Assembly: GCA_016704425.1 (NCBI GenBank)
Contig: JADJAC010000011.1
Span: 682,001 to 746,000 of the forward strand
Source: Sphingomonadales bacterium
GTDB taxonomy: Bacteria > Pseudomonadota > Alphaproteobacteria > Sphingomonadales > Sphingomonadaceae
Length of the DNA stretch: 64,000 nucleotides
Direction of reading: 5' to 3'
Shown here: positions 8,441 through 17,756 of the stretch, in pieces
Layout: each line of letters begins with the position of its first letter
How positions within the stretch are numbered: the stretch's first letter is position 1
Made by a program: the position numbers and the translations under genes
The notes under the pieces: generated by a model
The model's database searches: none
The model's input: only the letters and a program-made list of their open reading frames with translations
Told to the model about the DNA's origin: nothing

Positions 8441-9535
8441 TTATCGTGCCTGGCTGGAAATCACCTGCTCAAAGAATGTGCGGTATTTCGCGGCCACCCT
8501 GGCCCAGGAAAAATCGGACGAACGGATGAGGCGAGCTTTCCTTTGGGCGCCAGAGCCTGATTGTGCTTCCGTCAATCGCGCCGCGACGGCGTCGCTATCG
8601 ACTGTATCCACCAGAAATTCGTCATCTCCCACGATCCATCTCAGGCGCGGTGTATCGTGCCCGACGATCGGCAGCCCGCACGCCATCGCCTCGATATAGA
8701 CGTTGCCAAATGATTCTTCCTTGGACAGGTGCAGGAAGACATCAGCTGATCTGTAAAGGAGAGGCATTTCGTGCCCGGCAACCGAAACTCTCGTGAAGCG
8801 ACCGGGAAGCAGATCACTGGCCATCTGACGTATCTCGTCGCGCAACGGGCCGTCCCCTGCGACAACAAGATGGGCGCCGGGCAGTTTGCTCACCGCAAGA
8901 ATTCCATCGGCGACTCTTTTCGATGGAATGAGCGCGCTCACCATCAGCACGACGGGGACATTTTCGGGCAATCCGAACTTTTCGCGCGCGGAAGCCCCGG
9001 GGCGAAACAGATTTACATCGATACCGTTGGGAATTAATGCGCTGGGCCATAGCAAATGGTTGCGCTCGTAATAGTCAGGATTGGTGCAAACCAGCCCTTC
9101 GCAGCCGAAAAGGCGGTATTCGGATTTGTCGGATTGGGCCGGCCAATCACCATTTTGCGTTATGAAGACATGAGGTGGGCGGGTCCCGCGAAGCGAAGGA
9201 CGACGCAAGACCCAATTCGTGAACGGATAGGAACAGGTTGCAGTGATATCGAAGTCCCGAGGCCGGTACCGACGCAATAATCCGGGCACAAAACTTGCTT
9301 CTTCATAAACAGTTTCGCTACGGAAAACGGGTAAGGACGGAAAATGTTCGAAACCCTCGCGCTGGAGCGATTGTGCACGCAAAAATCGATATGGTCGCGA
9401 CGGCTTTGGGTCTCCTGAACCGATGAGCGTGACATCGTCTCCACCGATCGCCAGTTCGGTAGCCAGGGCATTCAGCGCGACCTCCGCGCCGCGCTCATAC
9501 TTGTGCAGCCCAGGCAGCGCGAACAAGATCCTCAT
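8441..9535 (-). CDS. Family 4 glycosyltransferase
   Basis: 364 aa, GT-B fold. The N-terminal half carries the glycine-poor acceptor domain (ILFALPGLHKYERGAEVALN). The C-terminal donor domain shows VSALIPSKRVADGILAV and the E-x7-E signature in KEESFGNVYIEAMACGLPIV, characteristic of retaining GT4 enzymes. It transfers a sugar from a nucleotide donor in the cytoplasm. It is transcribed towards the UXS gene and diverges from the flippase gene at 9650. The sugar specificity is not readable. Confidence 0.88.
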   Translation of the reverse strand: MRILFALPGLHKYERGAEVALNALATELAIGGDDVTLIGSGDPKPSRPYRFLRAQSLQREGFEHFPSLPVFRSETVYEEASFVPGLLRRYRPRDFDITATCSYPFTNWVLRRPSLRGTRPPHVFITQNGDWPAQSDKSEYRLFGCEGLVCTNPDYYERNHLLWPSALIPNGIDVNLFRPGASAREKFGLPENVPVVLMVSALIPSKRVADGILAVSKLPGAHLVVAGDGPLRDEIRQMASDLLPGRFTRVSVAGHEMPLLYRSADVFLHLSKEESFGNVYIEAMACGLPIVGHDTPRLRWIVGDDEFLVDTVDSDAVAARLTEAQSGSGAQRKARLIRSSDFSWARVAAKYRTFFEQVISSQAR

Positions 9536-9649
9536 CGGGGCGCCCCGGCAAGCACAGAGGCAATTCTTGTCAACCGTTCGCCAACTGGCGGACGCGTGCC
9601 ACCGTGAAAAGGGTCATGGAGGCAAGCCTGTTCGAAATCATTTTTGCTC

Positions 9650-11002
9650 ATGAAAATTCTGTCGCGTTCCGTAACTGAGCGCCTTGGCTGGACAACCGGT
9701 TCCTATGCCGTCGCACAAGCATTCAGGCTGGTCAACAATGTGGTGTTGGCGCGTTTGCTTGCGCCGGAACTTTTCGGAATCATGCTCATCGTCAACACCT
9801 TGCGGACGGGCGTCGAGCTCTTGTCAGATATTGGCATTGGCCAAAATATCATAAGCAACAAGAACGGCGAAGACCCGGATTTCTATAACACTGCGTGGAT
9901 TCTGCAAATAGCACGCGGTGTATTGCTTGCTGTCGTGTGCATAGCATTCACCTATCCGATCTCTCAATTTTATAATAGTCAGACAATATACAAAATTGTT
10001 CCGGTAATATCTTCAATTTTTATTTTTACGGGCTTTCAATCTGTAAGTCGATTTATAGCTCAAAAAAGGCTGAATTTGAAAGCTGTCAGCATTTACGACA
10101 TATTTGTGGCCGTATCGACGATGATTATACACATCATATGCGCGATCGTAACACCTACGATATGGGCGCTGGTGTATGGGGGCATCATTTCAAGCGCCGT
10201 GGCAATGGCAGGAAGTTTTTTCATTGTTGGCGGGGTGAAGCATAGATTCACATTTTCAATTCCTTACGCCAAAGAGATCATGCACTTTGGAAAGTGGATC
10301 CTGCTTTCGACAATTGTCTATTTCCTTTCGATGAACTTCGATCGTCTGTATCTTGCAAGAAGTCTCCCATTTCAGATCCTGGGCATCTACAGCGTTGCGC
10401 GCTCGCTTGCCGATGTCATCAGTTTGCTTATGGCAAGGATCGGCAGCCTCATCATTTTTCCAATGGTTGCGGCTGCAGGTCATTCGGAAGGAGCTCTCCG
10501 GGAAAAGCTCTCTCGTGGCCGAACGACCATGCTCCTAGGCGGTGCTGTCCTGGTTTCGCTGTTTGTTGCAGCTTCGGATCTTGTCGTGTTCTTGCTCTAT
10601 GACGATCGCTACAGGACGGCAGCGCTGATGCTGCCGGTTCTCGCATTCGGCGTCTGGTTCTCGATCCTGTGTACCCTCAGCGAATCCGTGCTGTTGGGTG
10701 TTGGTCGCCCATCTTATGGAGCGCTTGCAAATCTGGTCAAGCTGGTGTGGCTTGCCGTCGGTCTCCCGGTCGGCGTCGTGTATTTTGGTGTTGCGGGTGC
10801 TATCGGCGTCATGGCTGCGTCAGACTTGGTCAAGTATGTCCCGCTTCTGGCCGCGCAGCAGCGCGAGCATATTTCGTTTTTCCGACAGGATGTTCTGATC
10901 ACACTCGCAATGTGTGCAATGATTGTGTTCTGGCGCATTTTGCTGTGGTCGTTGGGATTGTCAGGTGGATTGATGAGCCTTTGGGGCCTGGACCAGCTAT
11001 GA
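9650..11002 (+). CDS. Wzx-type polysaccharide flippase (MOP superfamily)
   Basis: About 450 aa from ATG 9650 (a TTG two codons earlier is possible). A long series of hydrophobic helices fits the 12-14 segment PST/MOP exporters. The N-terminus SYAVAQAFRLVNNVVLARLLAPELFG is typical of this group. It flips lipid-linked repeat units across the inner membrane. The stop overlaps the next ATG by 4 bp (ATGA), so translation is probably coupled to the following GT2 gene. The middle (about 9.9-10.3 kb) is more AT-rich than its surroundings, which is common for flippase genes exchanged between strains. Confidence 0.88.
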   Translation: MKILSRSVTERLGWTTGSYAVAQAFRLVNNVVLARLLAPELFGIMLIVNTLRTGVELLSDIGIGQNIISNKNGEDPDFYNTAWILQIARGVLLAVVCIAFTYPISQFYNSQTIYKIVPVISSIFIFTGFQSVSRFIAQKRLNLKAVSIYDIFVAVSTMIIHIICAIVTPTIWALVYGGIISSAVAMAGSFFIVGGVKHRFTFSIPYAKEIMHFGKWILLSTIVYFLSMNFDRLYLARSLPFQILGIYSVARSLADVISLLMARIGSLIIFPMVAAAGHSEGALREKLSRGRTTMLLGGAVLVSLFVAASDLVVFLLYDDRYRTAALMLPVLAFGVWFSILCTLSESVLLGVGRPSYGALANLVKLVWLAVGLPVGVVYFGVAGAIGVMAASDLVKYVPLLAAQQREHISFFRQDVLITLAMCAMIVFWRILLWSLGLSGGLMSLWGLDQL

Positions 11003-12012
11003 AGCAGGAAGCCCCGGCTGATGGCCAAGTTCCGGATCGCGTCGGCTTCGTCGTGATCGGGCGGAACGAAGGCGAAAGGCTTGTGCGATGCCTCGATTCA
11101 CTCAAAAGCGCGGGAGCGGCTGAAATCGTCTATGTCGATTCCGGTTCGACCGATGGCAGTGTAATGGAAGCCGAAAAGCGCGGCGCGCGCGTCGTCAAGC
11201 TCGATCTTTCCAGGCCATTTACGGCTGGAAGAGCGCGAAATGAAGGGTTTGAGCAACTCCTCCTGGATTCAGGCGAGATTGATTTCGTGCAATTCATCGA
11301 TGGTGACTGCGAGCTGGCACCGGATTGGCTTCCCCAAGCCTTGCGTTTCCTCATTCAGCATGCCCAGGTCGCCATTGTGTGTGGTCGCCGCCAAGAGAAA
11401 AATCCCGATGCGTCACCCTACAACAAGCTTTGCGACATAGAGTGGAACACGCCAATTGGTGAGGCAGAGGCATGCGGTGGAGACTCTCTGGTTCGCGCCG
11501 ACCCGTTCCGGACAGTCGGCGGATTTAGCGATCGCCTGATAGCCGGTGAGGAGCCCGAGCTTTGCCATCGGCTGCGGGCCAAGGGCTGGAAGATCTGGCG
11601 GATCGATGCGGATATGACCTTGCACGATGCGGCGATGTACAGGCTTTCCCAATGGTGGATGCGCGGTGTGCGAAGCGGCTTTGGCTATGCGCAGGTATGG
11701 GCCGCGACGCGACAGGGGAAGGGGGTTCCGCTCTACGGTCAGCAAATCAGGAGAGCGATCATCTGGGCTGGAGCTCTGCCGGCTGTAACTCTTGCTGCAA
11801 GTCTTTGCGACCCGCGCTGGATCCTTGGTCTCATAGGCATTTATGCCCTGCAGGTTGCGCGGATCGCGTTCCGTCTGGGGGTGACGCAAAGGTCAGCATG
11901 GTCCTATGGATTCTTCGCGATGCTTGCCAAATTTCCCGAACTGCAAGGAGCAGCAAGATATCTTCTGATGGCAATCAGGGGCGGACAGAGATCGGCAATT
12001 CTTTATAAGTAG
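10999..12012 (+). CDS. Family 2 glycosyltransferase
   Basis: 337 aa from ATG 10999; the frame is open further upstream, but that part lies over the flippase gene. GT2 motifs: GFVVIGRNEGERLVRCLDSL at the N-terminus, VYVDSGSTDGS, and the metal-binding FIDGDCELAPDW near residue 100. C-terminal hydrophobic stretches (AGALPAVTLAASLC, WILGLIGIYALQVA) suggest membrane association. The 4-bp start/stop overlap with the flippase gene argues for one operon. It is likely a repeat-unit glycosyltransferase of unknown specificity. Confidence 0.88.
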   Translation: MKQEAPADGQVPDRVGFVVIGRNEGERLVRCLDSLKSAGAAEIVYVDSGSTDGSVMEAEKRGARVVKLDLSRPFTAGRARNEGFEQLLLDSGEIDFVQFIDGDCELAPDWLPQALRFLIQHAQVAIVCGRRQEKNPDASPYNKLCDIEWNTPIGEAEACGGDSLVRADPFRTVGGFSDRLIAGEEPELCHRLRAKGWKIWRIDADMTLHDAAMYRLSQWWMRGVRSGFGYAQVWAATRQGKGVPLYGQQIRRAIIWAGALPAVTLAASLCDPRWILGLIGIYALQVARIAFRLGVTQRSAWSYGFFAMLAKFPELQGAARYLLMAIRGGQRSAILYK

Positions 12013-12022
12013 CGGATGTCTT

Positions 12023-13021
12023 TCAGCCGGCAGAATCTGCCTTCTTGACGACGGTGCGCGCGACGCCCTCAGCAAGCTTGACCGACGGCGTCCAGCCCAG
12101 AACGTTTCTGGCAAGCGCGTTTGAATACCGCAATGGGCGCCACCTGGCCTGCTGGCGCCGGTATTCAAGTAACTCGGGCAGTTTTGCCCGATTGCGAAAG
12201 GCCAACCGATTTACGAGGCGAACCATTCGGCCAAGTGCTGCGATCAGGAGCCAGGGAACCGGGATGACAAAGCCGGCCCGCGCCCCGGCACGTCGGCAGG
12301 CGTTGTGGTATTTCCAGAGCGATGGGCATTCGTCGTCAACGATATTGAAGACGCGTGCCTTCCCGACATCCGCATCAATCGCCCGCACGATCGCGTCTGC
12401 GCAATTGTCCACATATGTCAGTCTGAACGCGCCCAACGGTCCAAAAAGAAGATCAAATGATTTGAACGAAAGCGCTGTGCCACAATCCCAATCCTTGCCC
12501 GGTCCATATATCGCGCCCGGACGAATGATTACGCACTCCAGACCGGTATCGTCGCACCTGTCGATAACGAGGCTCTCCTGCAGCATCTTTGTAATTGTAT
12601 AGGCATCACGCGCTTGCGGTTGGGACTCAAGAGCGGTCGCTTCGTCAATGATTCCGTGCTTCGGCCGGATTGAATAGTCATAGACCGAAAAGGAACTGAT
12701 GTGGATGAAACGCCTCAACGACCGTAGCGGTAGACTGTCGAGCAGGTTTTCGGTTGCCTGCACCGTGCCGGCGAATTGCGTTGCAATATCGCCCGAGGGT
12801 GCTGCGGCGAGATGGATCACTAAGTCGACATCAAGATGATCTCGCCAGGCGCCCATTTGTCGCAGATCGCCCTTGATGACCTCGACATTGTCGGGCCAGC
12901 CGAGATTTGAAACATCCGCAGTCGGGCGGACGAGTGCAACAACCCGGTGCCCCGCCGCCGCCGCTGCACGAACGACAGCTTTTCCAAGGAAGCCGGACGC
13001 GCCGGTTACCAGAACTCTCAT
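12023..13021 (-). CDS. NAD-dependent epimerase/dehydratase (extended SDR)
   Basis: 332 aa. Rossmann motif VLVTGASGFLGKAVVRA at the N-terminus; NMR-like core ISSFSVYDY; catalytic YxxxK as YTITK; and RPGAIYGPGKDWD. The substrate is probably a nucleotide sugar, judged from context. It is the last gene of a minus-strand operon: its ATG overlaps the stop of the Gfo/Idh/MocA oxidoreductase gene by 4 bp. An SDR/oxidoreductase pair of this kind often makes an unusual sugar, but the product cannot be stated. Confidence 0.85.
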   Translation of the reverse strand: MRVLVTGASGFLGKAVVRAAAAAGHRVVALVRPTADVSNLGWPDNVEVIKGDLRQMGAWRDHLDVDLVIHLAAAPSGDIATQFAGTVQATENLLDSLPLRSLRRFIHISSFSVYDYSIRPKHGIIDEATALESQPQARDAYTITKMLQESLVIDRCDDTGLECVIIRPGAIYGPGKDWDCGTALSFKSFDLLFGPLGAFRLTYVDNCADAIVRAIDADVGKARVFNIVDDECPSLWKYHNACRRAGARAGFVIPVPWLLIAALGRMVRLVNRLAFRNRAKLPELLEYRRQQARWRPLRYSNALARNVLGWTPSVKLAEGVARTVVKKADSAG

Positions 13022-14088
13022 CGTGTGCTCCGCAAGGCGACCAATGCGTCGACCAAGGCTGCGGTTGCTTCAATGTCTGATGCCGCAATCGGCGAGCTGC
13101 CACCACTTGCCAATGCCTTGTAAATGGCATCAAGCATTCTTGGCATGCCATGGTACGTCCCGTGCTGAAGAACCTTGTCGCGCAAATTCCCGAACCCTGA
13201 TCTGGCAAGCCTGTATCCTGCCCGGACTTGTTCAAATGGTGCCCACTTGCCGGAATCTTCGCTTAGCTGGACGCGCAGGTAGGGGTTATAGAAGTCCGAC
13301 TCCGCTATGCCTTTGGAACCGCGGACAATCAGGCGAAACATGTCCGGCTTCAAGTCGGATGAAATGCGCAATCTGCCGCGACAGTTATCTGAAAGGACGA
13401 GAGCATCGAGATGATCGAAGCCGACTCGGCCATTCCCGCTGAGATTCTCAAGTATCCCGCAGACCCTGCCAGCTGACGTCGCGGCTCCTGCAAAATGGAG
13501 AAAGAGATAGGCAAGGTGAGGAAGAAAATCCTGAACCGCTCCTCCTGGAAGCTGCACACCCGGTCCTTCAAGATTGAGGTCCCCGAACGGCCCAGCATTG
13601 AGGTCAAGTGAGAGAAGCAGATCAACTTCCCGGATTTCGCCCAGGGTTCCGTCCTCCACCAGGCCATTGATCTTGATGACATTGTCATTGAAGAGGAGGT
13701 TGCGGCTTTCGATCAACCACTTACCGCATGTTTTTGCCAACGCGAGCAACTCGGCTGTTTCGGAAACGGAAGCTGTCATCGGTTTTTCGCAAATGACGTG
13801 GGCACCCGCCTTCAAGCTCATCGAAACAAGCGCTCCGTGGCTCTGCGGCGGCGTCAGAACATGGACAACGTCAGGTTGGGTTGATTGAAGCATTTCCTGC
13901 GCATCAAGGAAGAAACCATCCGCTCCAAAGCGCGTTTGAGCAAACATCGCAGTTGCTCGGGACGTGTCGCAAACACCGACAAGGTGCGCCAGCGGTGAGC
14001 TGGCGAGATAGGGCAAATGTTCGTTTGCGATGCCGCCACAACCGACCACGGCGACCTTCAATCGATTGTCTGCAACACCCACACTCAT
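13018..14088 (-). CDS. Gfo/Idh/MocA family oxidoreductase
   Basis: 356 aa. The N-terminal NAD(P)-binding fold begins VAVVGCGGIANEHLPYL; the family hallmark EKPMTAS (Lys of the EKP motif) lies near residue 100. The C-terminal domain supplies the substrate pocket. Members oxidise or reduce sugars and nucleotide sugars. Middle gene of the minus-strand operon: 3 bp after the GT4 gene and overlapping the epimerase gene by 4 bp. Specific substrate unknown. Confidence 0.87.
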   Translation of the reverse strand: MSVGVADNRLKVAVVGCGGIANEHLPYLASSPLAHLVGVCDTSRATAMFAQTRFGADGFFLDAQEMLQSTQPDVVHVLTPPQSHGALVSMSLKAGAHVICEKPMTASVSETAELLALAKTCGKWLIESRNLLFNDNVIKINGLVEDGTLGEIREVDLLLSLDLNAGPFGDLNLEGPGVQLPGGAVQDFLPHLAYLFLHFAGAATSAGRVCGILENLSGNGRVGFDHLDALVLSDNCRGRLRISSDLKPDMFRLIVRGSKGIAESDFYNPYLRVQLSEDSGKWAPFEQVRAGYRLARSGFGNLRDKVLQHGTYHGMPRMLDAIYKALASGGSSPIAASDIEATAALVDALVALRSTR

Positions 14089-14091
14089 GAC

Positions 14092-15360
14092 CTATTGAAT
14101 TGAACTGGTTGTGTATGGTGAGCCCGTTACGCCAACCTCGTTAAGAACTGACTGAAACAGGAAAAGAAGTTTTTCCGAGTTGGCAGCGATGTTGTGCATT
14201 CGCTCGACTTCGGTCCTCGCGTTCCGGGCGAGCGCCGTGCGCAGCTTCCCGTCCACCGCGACCTTTTTCAACGCTTTGGCGAGAGCCTCTACATTGCTTG
14301 CCGGAACAGTCAGAGCCGTGACATCATTGACCGCCAGTTCGGGGATGCCACTGATCCAGGTGCTTACGACCGGAACGCCAATTGCCATTGCCTCCATGAC
14401 AGACACCGGCAGCCCTTCCGAAAAGGACGGCAGGCAGAACACGTCCGCATCTGCCAACGCCCGTGCGACGTCGGCGGGTAAAAGTTCGCCGGAAAACGTC
14501 ACCCTGTCGTCCAGCCCCAGGTGTGTGCTTTCGTGCCGAATTGCTGCTTCAAATGGTCCTGCTCCAATGATCTGGAGGTCGGCCTGGACGCCATCATCAA
14601 GCAACATCCTAAGGGCGTTGAGAAGGATCAGGTGGCCCTTTTCCGGCGACAATCGGGCCACAGATACGATGCGTGGCGCAGATCGATCAGGCGGTGCCGT
14701 TCGCAATGGAAACGCGTCCAGATCGATGCCGCATTTGATGACGTGAAAGCGGTTCCAATATTGAGGATCCGTAACGCGACAAAGCTGTGATTTCGTATAA
14801 TCGCTGATGCATACAATGAAAGCAGCAGAGGCTGCCTTGAGATCGAGTCTGGCTATCGCATCGTCCACAAAGTCCTGGAATCCGTGAATTGTGAAGCTCC
14901 AGCTGGTTCTTTGGCTCGATGTGCGATTGAGAATTTCACAGGCAAGCCACGCAATTGTTGCCGGGGTCTGTCCGAAATGCGCGTGCAAATGGCGGATGGA
15001 ATTGGCCTGGCAATGTCTTGCAGTCTGAGCAGCATAGCAGAAGTGCGCGATGCGCCGAATGACGAGGTTCAAGTCCATCCGTGCCGACCGGATGGCGATC
15101 CACAAGACACATAGCATGGCAATGGGATGCGCAAGGACCATCCCAAACAGCGACAGACCCAACTGCAATTTGGATGACTTCAGGTAGGTTGTCCGGGCTT
15201 GACGTTGATGCGCTTCGTCTGACGTTACATCGGCTTCATCCGGCAGATTGAGCGCAATTGGCAGAATGGGCAGCTCTTTTCGCTCCATCGCATCTATTTC
15301 GCCCGAAATGAACGTCAGTGCGACCCGGGGATAATGCGTCATGATGTAGGCGATTTGCAT
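14092..15360 (-). CDS. Family 4 glycosyltransferase (colanic-acid type)
   Basis: 422 aa, first gene of the minus-strand three-gene operon. N-terminal MQIAYIMTHYPRVALTFISG is characteristic of colanic-acid-like GT4 enzymes. A basic Arg-rich segment and HLHAHFGQTPATIAWL follow. The donor domain holds IVSVARLSPEKGHLILL and PSFSEGLPVSVMEAMAIG with the E-x7-E pair. Predicted to add a sugar to a polyprenyl-linked exopolysaccharide intermediate. Family assignment strong, linkage unknown. Confidence 0.9.
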   Translation of the reverse strand: MQIAYIMTHYPRVALTFISGEIDAMERKELPILPIALNLPDEADVTSDEAHQRQARTTYLKSSKLQLGLSLFGMVLAHPIAMLCVLWIAIRSARMDLNLVIRRIAHFCYAAQTARHCQANSIRHLHAHFGQTPATIAWLACEILNRTSSQRTSWSFTIHGFQDFVDDAIARLDLKAASAAFIVCISDYTKSQLCRVTDPQYWNRFHVIKCGIDLDAFPLRTAPPDRSAPRIVSVARLSPEKGHLILLNALRMLLDDGVQADLQIIGAGPFEAAIRHESTHLGLDDRVTFSGELLPADVARALADADVFCLPSFSEGLPVSVMEAMAIGVPVVSTWISGIPELAVNDVTALTVPASNVEALAKALKKVAVDGKLRTALARNARTEVERMHNIAANSEKLLFLFQSVLNEVGVTGSPYTTSSIQ

Positions 15361-15582
15361 CGGCTGTATTATCTCGCCTTTTGGAATGCGGGAAAGTGCA
15401 ATCTTTCGGCTTTGTGCTTAAGGGCCCGTTAATTTGACTTCGATTGATATTCGGGAATGTGGAAGTCAACCCCGTTGCAAGGTTCAACGGTAACGGTTCA
15501 GTTGGTTTTCTGCAGTATGTGTTGCAACATATGGAGTTCGCCAAGAGTTGTTCCGGCGCGTGAATTGTATCAGGGAATAAAA

Positions 15583-16251
15583 GTGATTTTCGATTATTTT
15601 GACGAAATCAGGATCATCAACCTCGCCGCTCGCAAGGATCGGCGGGCAAAGATGCGAAGCGAATTGCGACGGGTCGGCATTGCTGATGATCCGCGGGTCG
15701 AGTTTTTTGACGCTATTTCGTTTCCGGATGCAGGATCATTTTCCTCGCCTGGCGCGCGGGGTGTCTACCATAGCCAATTGGCAATCCTCGATCAGGCCGC
15801 GAAGCGGGGTCACAGTGTGCTCATTATCGAAGATGACGTTGATTTTGTCGAAGGAGCAGAGAATTTTGTTCCGGCTGAAGACTGGGCGATCTTTTATGGA
15901 GGCTATTATGCGGATGATCCGCGCAACCTTCATGACAGCGATATCGTTGGCGCACATATGATGGGCTTCAGCGGCGCAATTGTTCCAGTTGTTGCGGACT
16001 ATCTTCGATCTATTTCATTTGACGGCATTCATCCCCCGATTGACGGGGCCTATGTCTGGTTTCGGCGTGCCCATCCGGAGGTTTCTACCCTGTTTGCCCG
16101 TCCACCCCTTGGCTATCAGAGACCGTCGCGCAGCGACATTGCCGACCTGCAGTTTTACGACAAATTGCCTGTTTTCAGACAGGGTGCTGCGGCGGCGCGT
16201 TCGGTAAAAAGATCAATCAAGAACATCTTTCGTCCAAGCCTCGCAAGCTGA
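15583..16251 (+). CDS. Family 25 glycosyltransferase
   Basis: 222 aa from GTG 15583, with AGGGA 7-11 bases upstream; the open frame reaches further back but that part has no protein-like character. GT25 features: IRIINLAARKDRRAKM at the N-terminus (the L-x-x-R-x-D-R family signature), YHSQLAILDQAAKRG, and VLIIEDDVDFVE, the acidic metal-binding motif. GT25 enzymes act in lipopolysaccharide core or exopolysaccharide decoration. Monocistronic-looking, divergent from the GT4 operon and just before the polymerase gene. Confidence 0.85.
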   Translation: MIFDYFDEIRIINLAARKDRRAKMRSELRRVGIADDPRVEFFDAISFPDAGSFSSPGARGVYHSQLAILDQAAKRGHSVLIIEDDVDFVEGAENFVPAEDWAIFYGGYYADDPRNLHDSDIVGAHMMGFSGAIVPVVADYLRSISFDGIHPPIDGAYVWFRRAHPEVSTLFARPPLGYQRPSRSDIADLQFYDKLPVFRQGAAAARSVKRSIKNIFRPSLAS

Positions 16252-16375
16252 CTGTTCGTGCACACCCTTCGTTTACCCACGCGCAAAATTCGACTTTGCG
16301 ACAGGGGTCTTGTGGATTAAGCACCTTTTCAGCCGAAATTCTTATTTTGCAATCCAGCCAGGAGTCCGGACCAGC

Positions 16376-17722
16376 ATGAAATGGGTTGCCCTCCTGTTGT
16401 TTGTGGCGCTTGTGCCTGTACTCATATCCTGGCTGCGCGAGAACCCGCAGCGTGCGCCACTTGTCTGGACAGCGATGGGCTTTTTGCCTTTCGTCATGGG
16501 GCCTTGGCACCTTATTATTGCGCCGATTTCCTGGGCAATGTGGCCCGGTTATGTGAAGGGCCTTGAGCTTTCACTTCTTGATTTCATCGCTTTGGCTGTC
16601 TTTCTCCGCTATCAGAAGGTGCGCGTTCCTTCGCCCATGCTGACGGTTCTGCCCATCTACATTTTCCTGGTATTGGTAACGATCGCCTATTCCGCTGTTC
16701 CGATGGCTGCCTTTTTCTATGCCTGGCAGCTGGCGCGCGTCTTTCTCATTTTTGCGGCAGTGGCAAAGATTTGCCAGGATGAAAGAGGTGCTCCCGCGCT
16801 GATCCGCGGGATGGTCCTGGGCCTCTGCTTTCAGGCCGGCTTTGCAATCGATCAAAGACTGTCTGGCGATACACAGGCTGCCGGCACCTTTGGTCATCAG
16901 AATCTACTCGGCATGATCTCGCACTTTGTCGTATTCCCGGCACTTGCGATGCTCATGGTTGATGGCAAGCAGCGGGCTTCCCTCTTTGGCATCATCGCAG
17001 GCGCAACTGTCGTCATTTTTGGCGCGTCCCGCGCGACCCTCGGTCTTGCAGGTTTCGGTTTTGTGACGTTGCTGGTGCTTTCGATCGCGCGAAGGCCCAC
17101 TCCTCGCAAGTCGATGATTGTTGGGCTGGGACTGGTTGCACTTGCGGCCGCAACGCCATTGGCTTTCTCGTCTCTTCAGAAACGTTTCGATGCTGCGCCG
17201 ATTTCAGCTGACTATGACGAAAGGGCCGCGTTTGAACGCGCAGCCAGAATGATCATATCGGATCACCCAATGGGAGTCGGATCCAACCAATATGTCGTGG
17301 TCGCCAACACGCAGGGCTATTCCGACCGGGCAGGTGTCGTGTGGAATTCCGGGAGCAGGAGCGCTAATGTTCATAACGCCTACCTGCTTGTTTGGGCCGA
17401 AACGGGGCTACTCGGCTTGGTTGCCTTTGTCCTGCTCTTGTTGACGCCGATCAGAATCGCCTTCCGGACGGCATGGCAAAACCGGAAAGACCCGCGCGGC
17501 GATCTGATGCTCGGGATAGGGGTTTGCCTTGTAGTTGTGGTGATCCACTGCTTCTACGAATGGATTTTTGTCGTCTATCCCGTGCAAGTCCTGTTTGCCA
17601 TCGATACCGGGATCGTTGCGGGCCTTGCGCGCAAGATTGCGCTTGAGAAGGGTCTGCAGGCGAAGTCTAAAAGACAGGATGAGCTGCAACACGCCGCCGC
17701 AAGCGGAGGCGAAGTGGCCTGA
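16376..17722 (+). CDS. O-antigen ligase/Wzy-like polysaccharide polymerase
   Basis: About 448 aa from ATG 16376, with GGAG 11 bases upstream; a longer in-frame start (16310) is less likely. At least ten hydrophobic segments span the protein, and a large periplasmic loop near residues 270-340 carries DERAAFERAARMIISDHPMGVGSNQY and VHNAYLLVWAETG. That pattern (H-N-x-Y/F-L in the Wzy_C domain) marks the WaaL/Wzy family. It joins repeat units or ligates the polymer. The C-terminus is charged and cytoplasmic. A 12-bp hairpin overlaps its stop. Confidence 0.87.
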   Translation: MKWVALLLFVALVPVLISWLRENPQRAPLVWTAMGFLPFVMGPWHLIIAPISWAMWPGYVKGLELSLLDFIALAVFLRYQKVRVPSPMLTVLPIYIFLVLVTIAYSAVPMAAFFYAWQLARVFLIFAAVAKICQDERGAPALIRGMVLGLCFQAGFAIDQRLSGDTQAAGTFGHQNLLGMISHFVVFPALAMLMVDGKQRASLFGIIAGATVVIFGASRATLGLAGFGFVTLLVLSIARRPTPRKSMIVGLGLVALAAATPLAFSSLQKRFDAAPISADYDERAAFERAARMIISDHPMGVGSNQYVVVANTQGYSDRAGVVWNSGSRSANVHNAYLLVWAETGLLGLVAFVLLLLTPIRIAFRTAWQNRKDPRGDLMLGIGVCLVVVVIHCFYEWIFVVYPVQVLFAIDTGIVAGLARKIALEKGLQAKSKRQDELQHAAASGGEVA

Positions 17723-17742
17723 TCTTCATTGGCCACTTCGCC
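17708..17742. terminator. Bidirectional hairpin between wzy-like and epsD-like genes
   Basis: A perfect 12-bp inverted repeat, GGCGAAGTGGCC (17708-17719) and GGCCACTTCGCC (17731-17742), with an 11-nt loop that contains the polymerase stop codon. It lies between converging genes, so it can end both transcripts. No T-run is present, so termination efficiency is uncertain. Confidence 0.5.
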
Positions 17743-17756
17743 GCCAAATTATCACA

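Noticed and set aside
10669..10998. Upstream extension of the second GT2 protein
   Set aside because: It lies wholly inside the flippase gene; the ATGA overlap at 10999 marks the true start.
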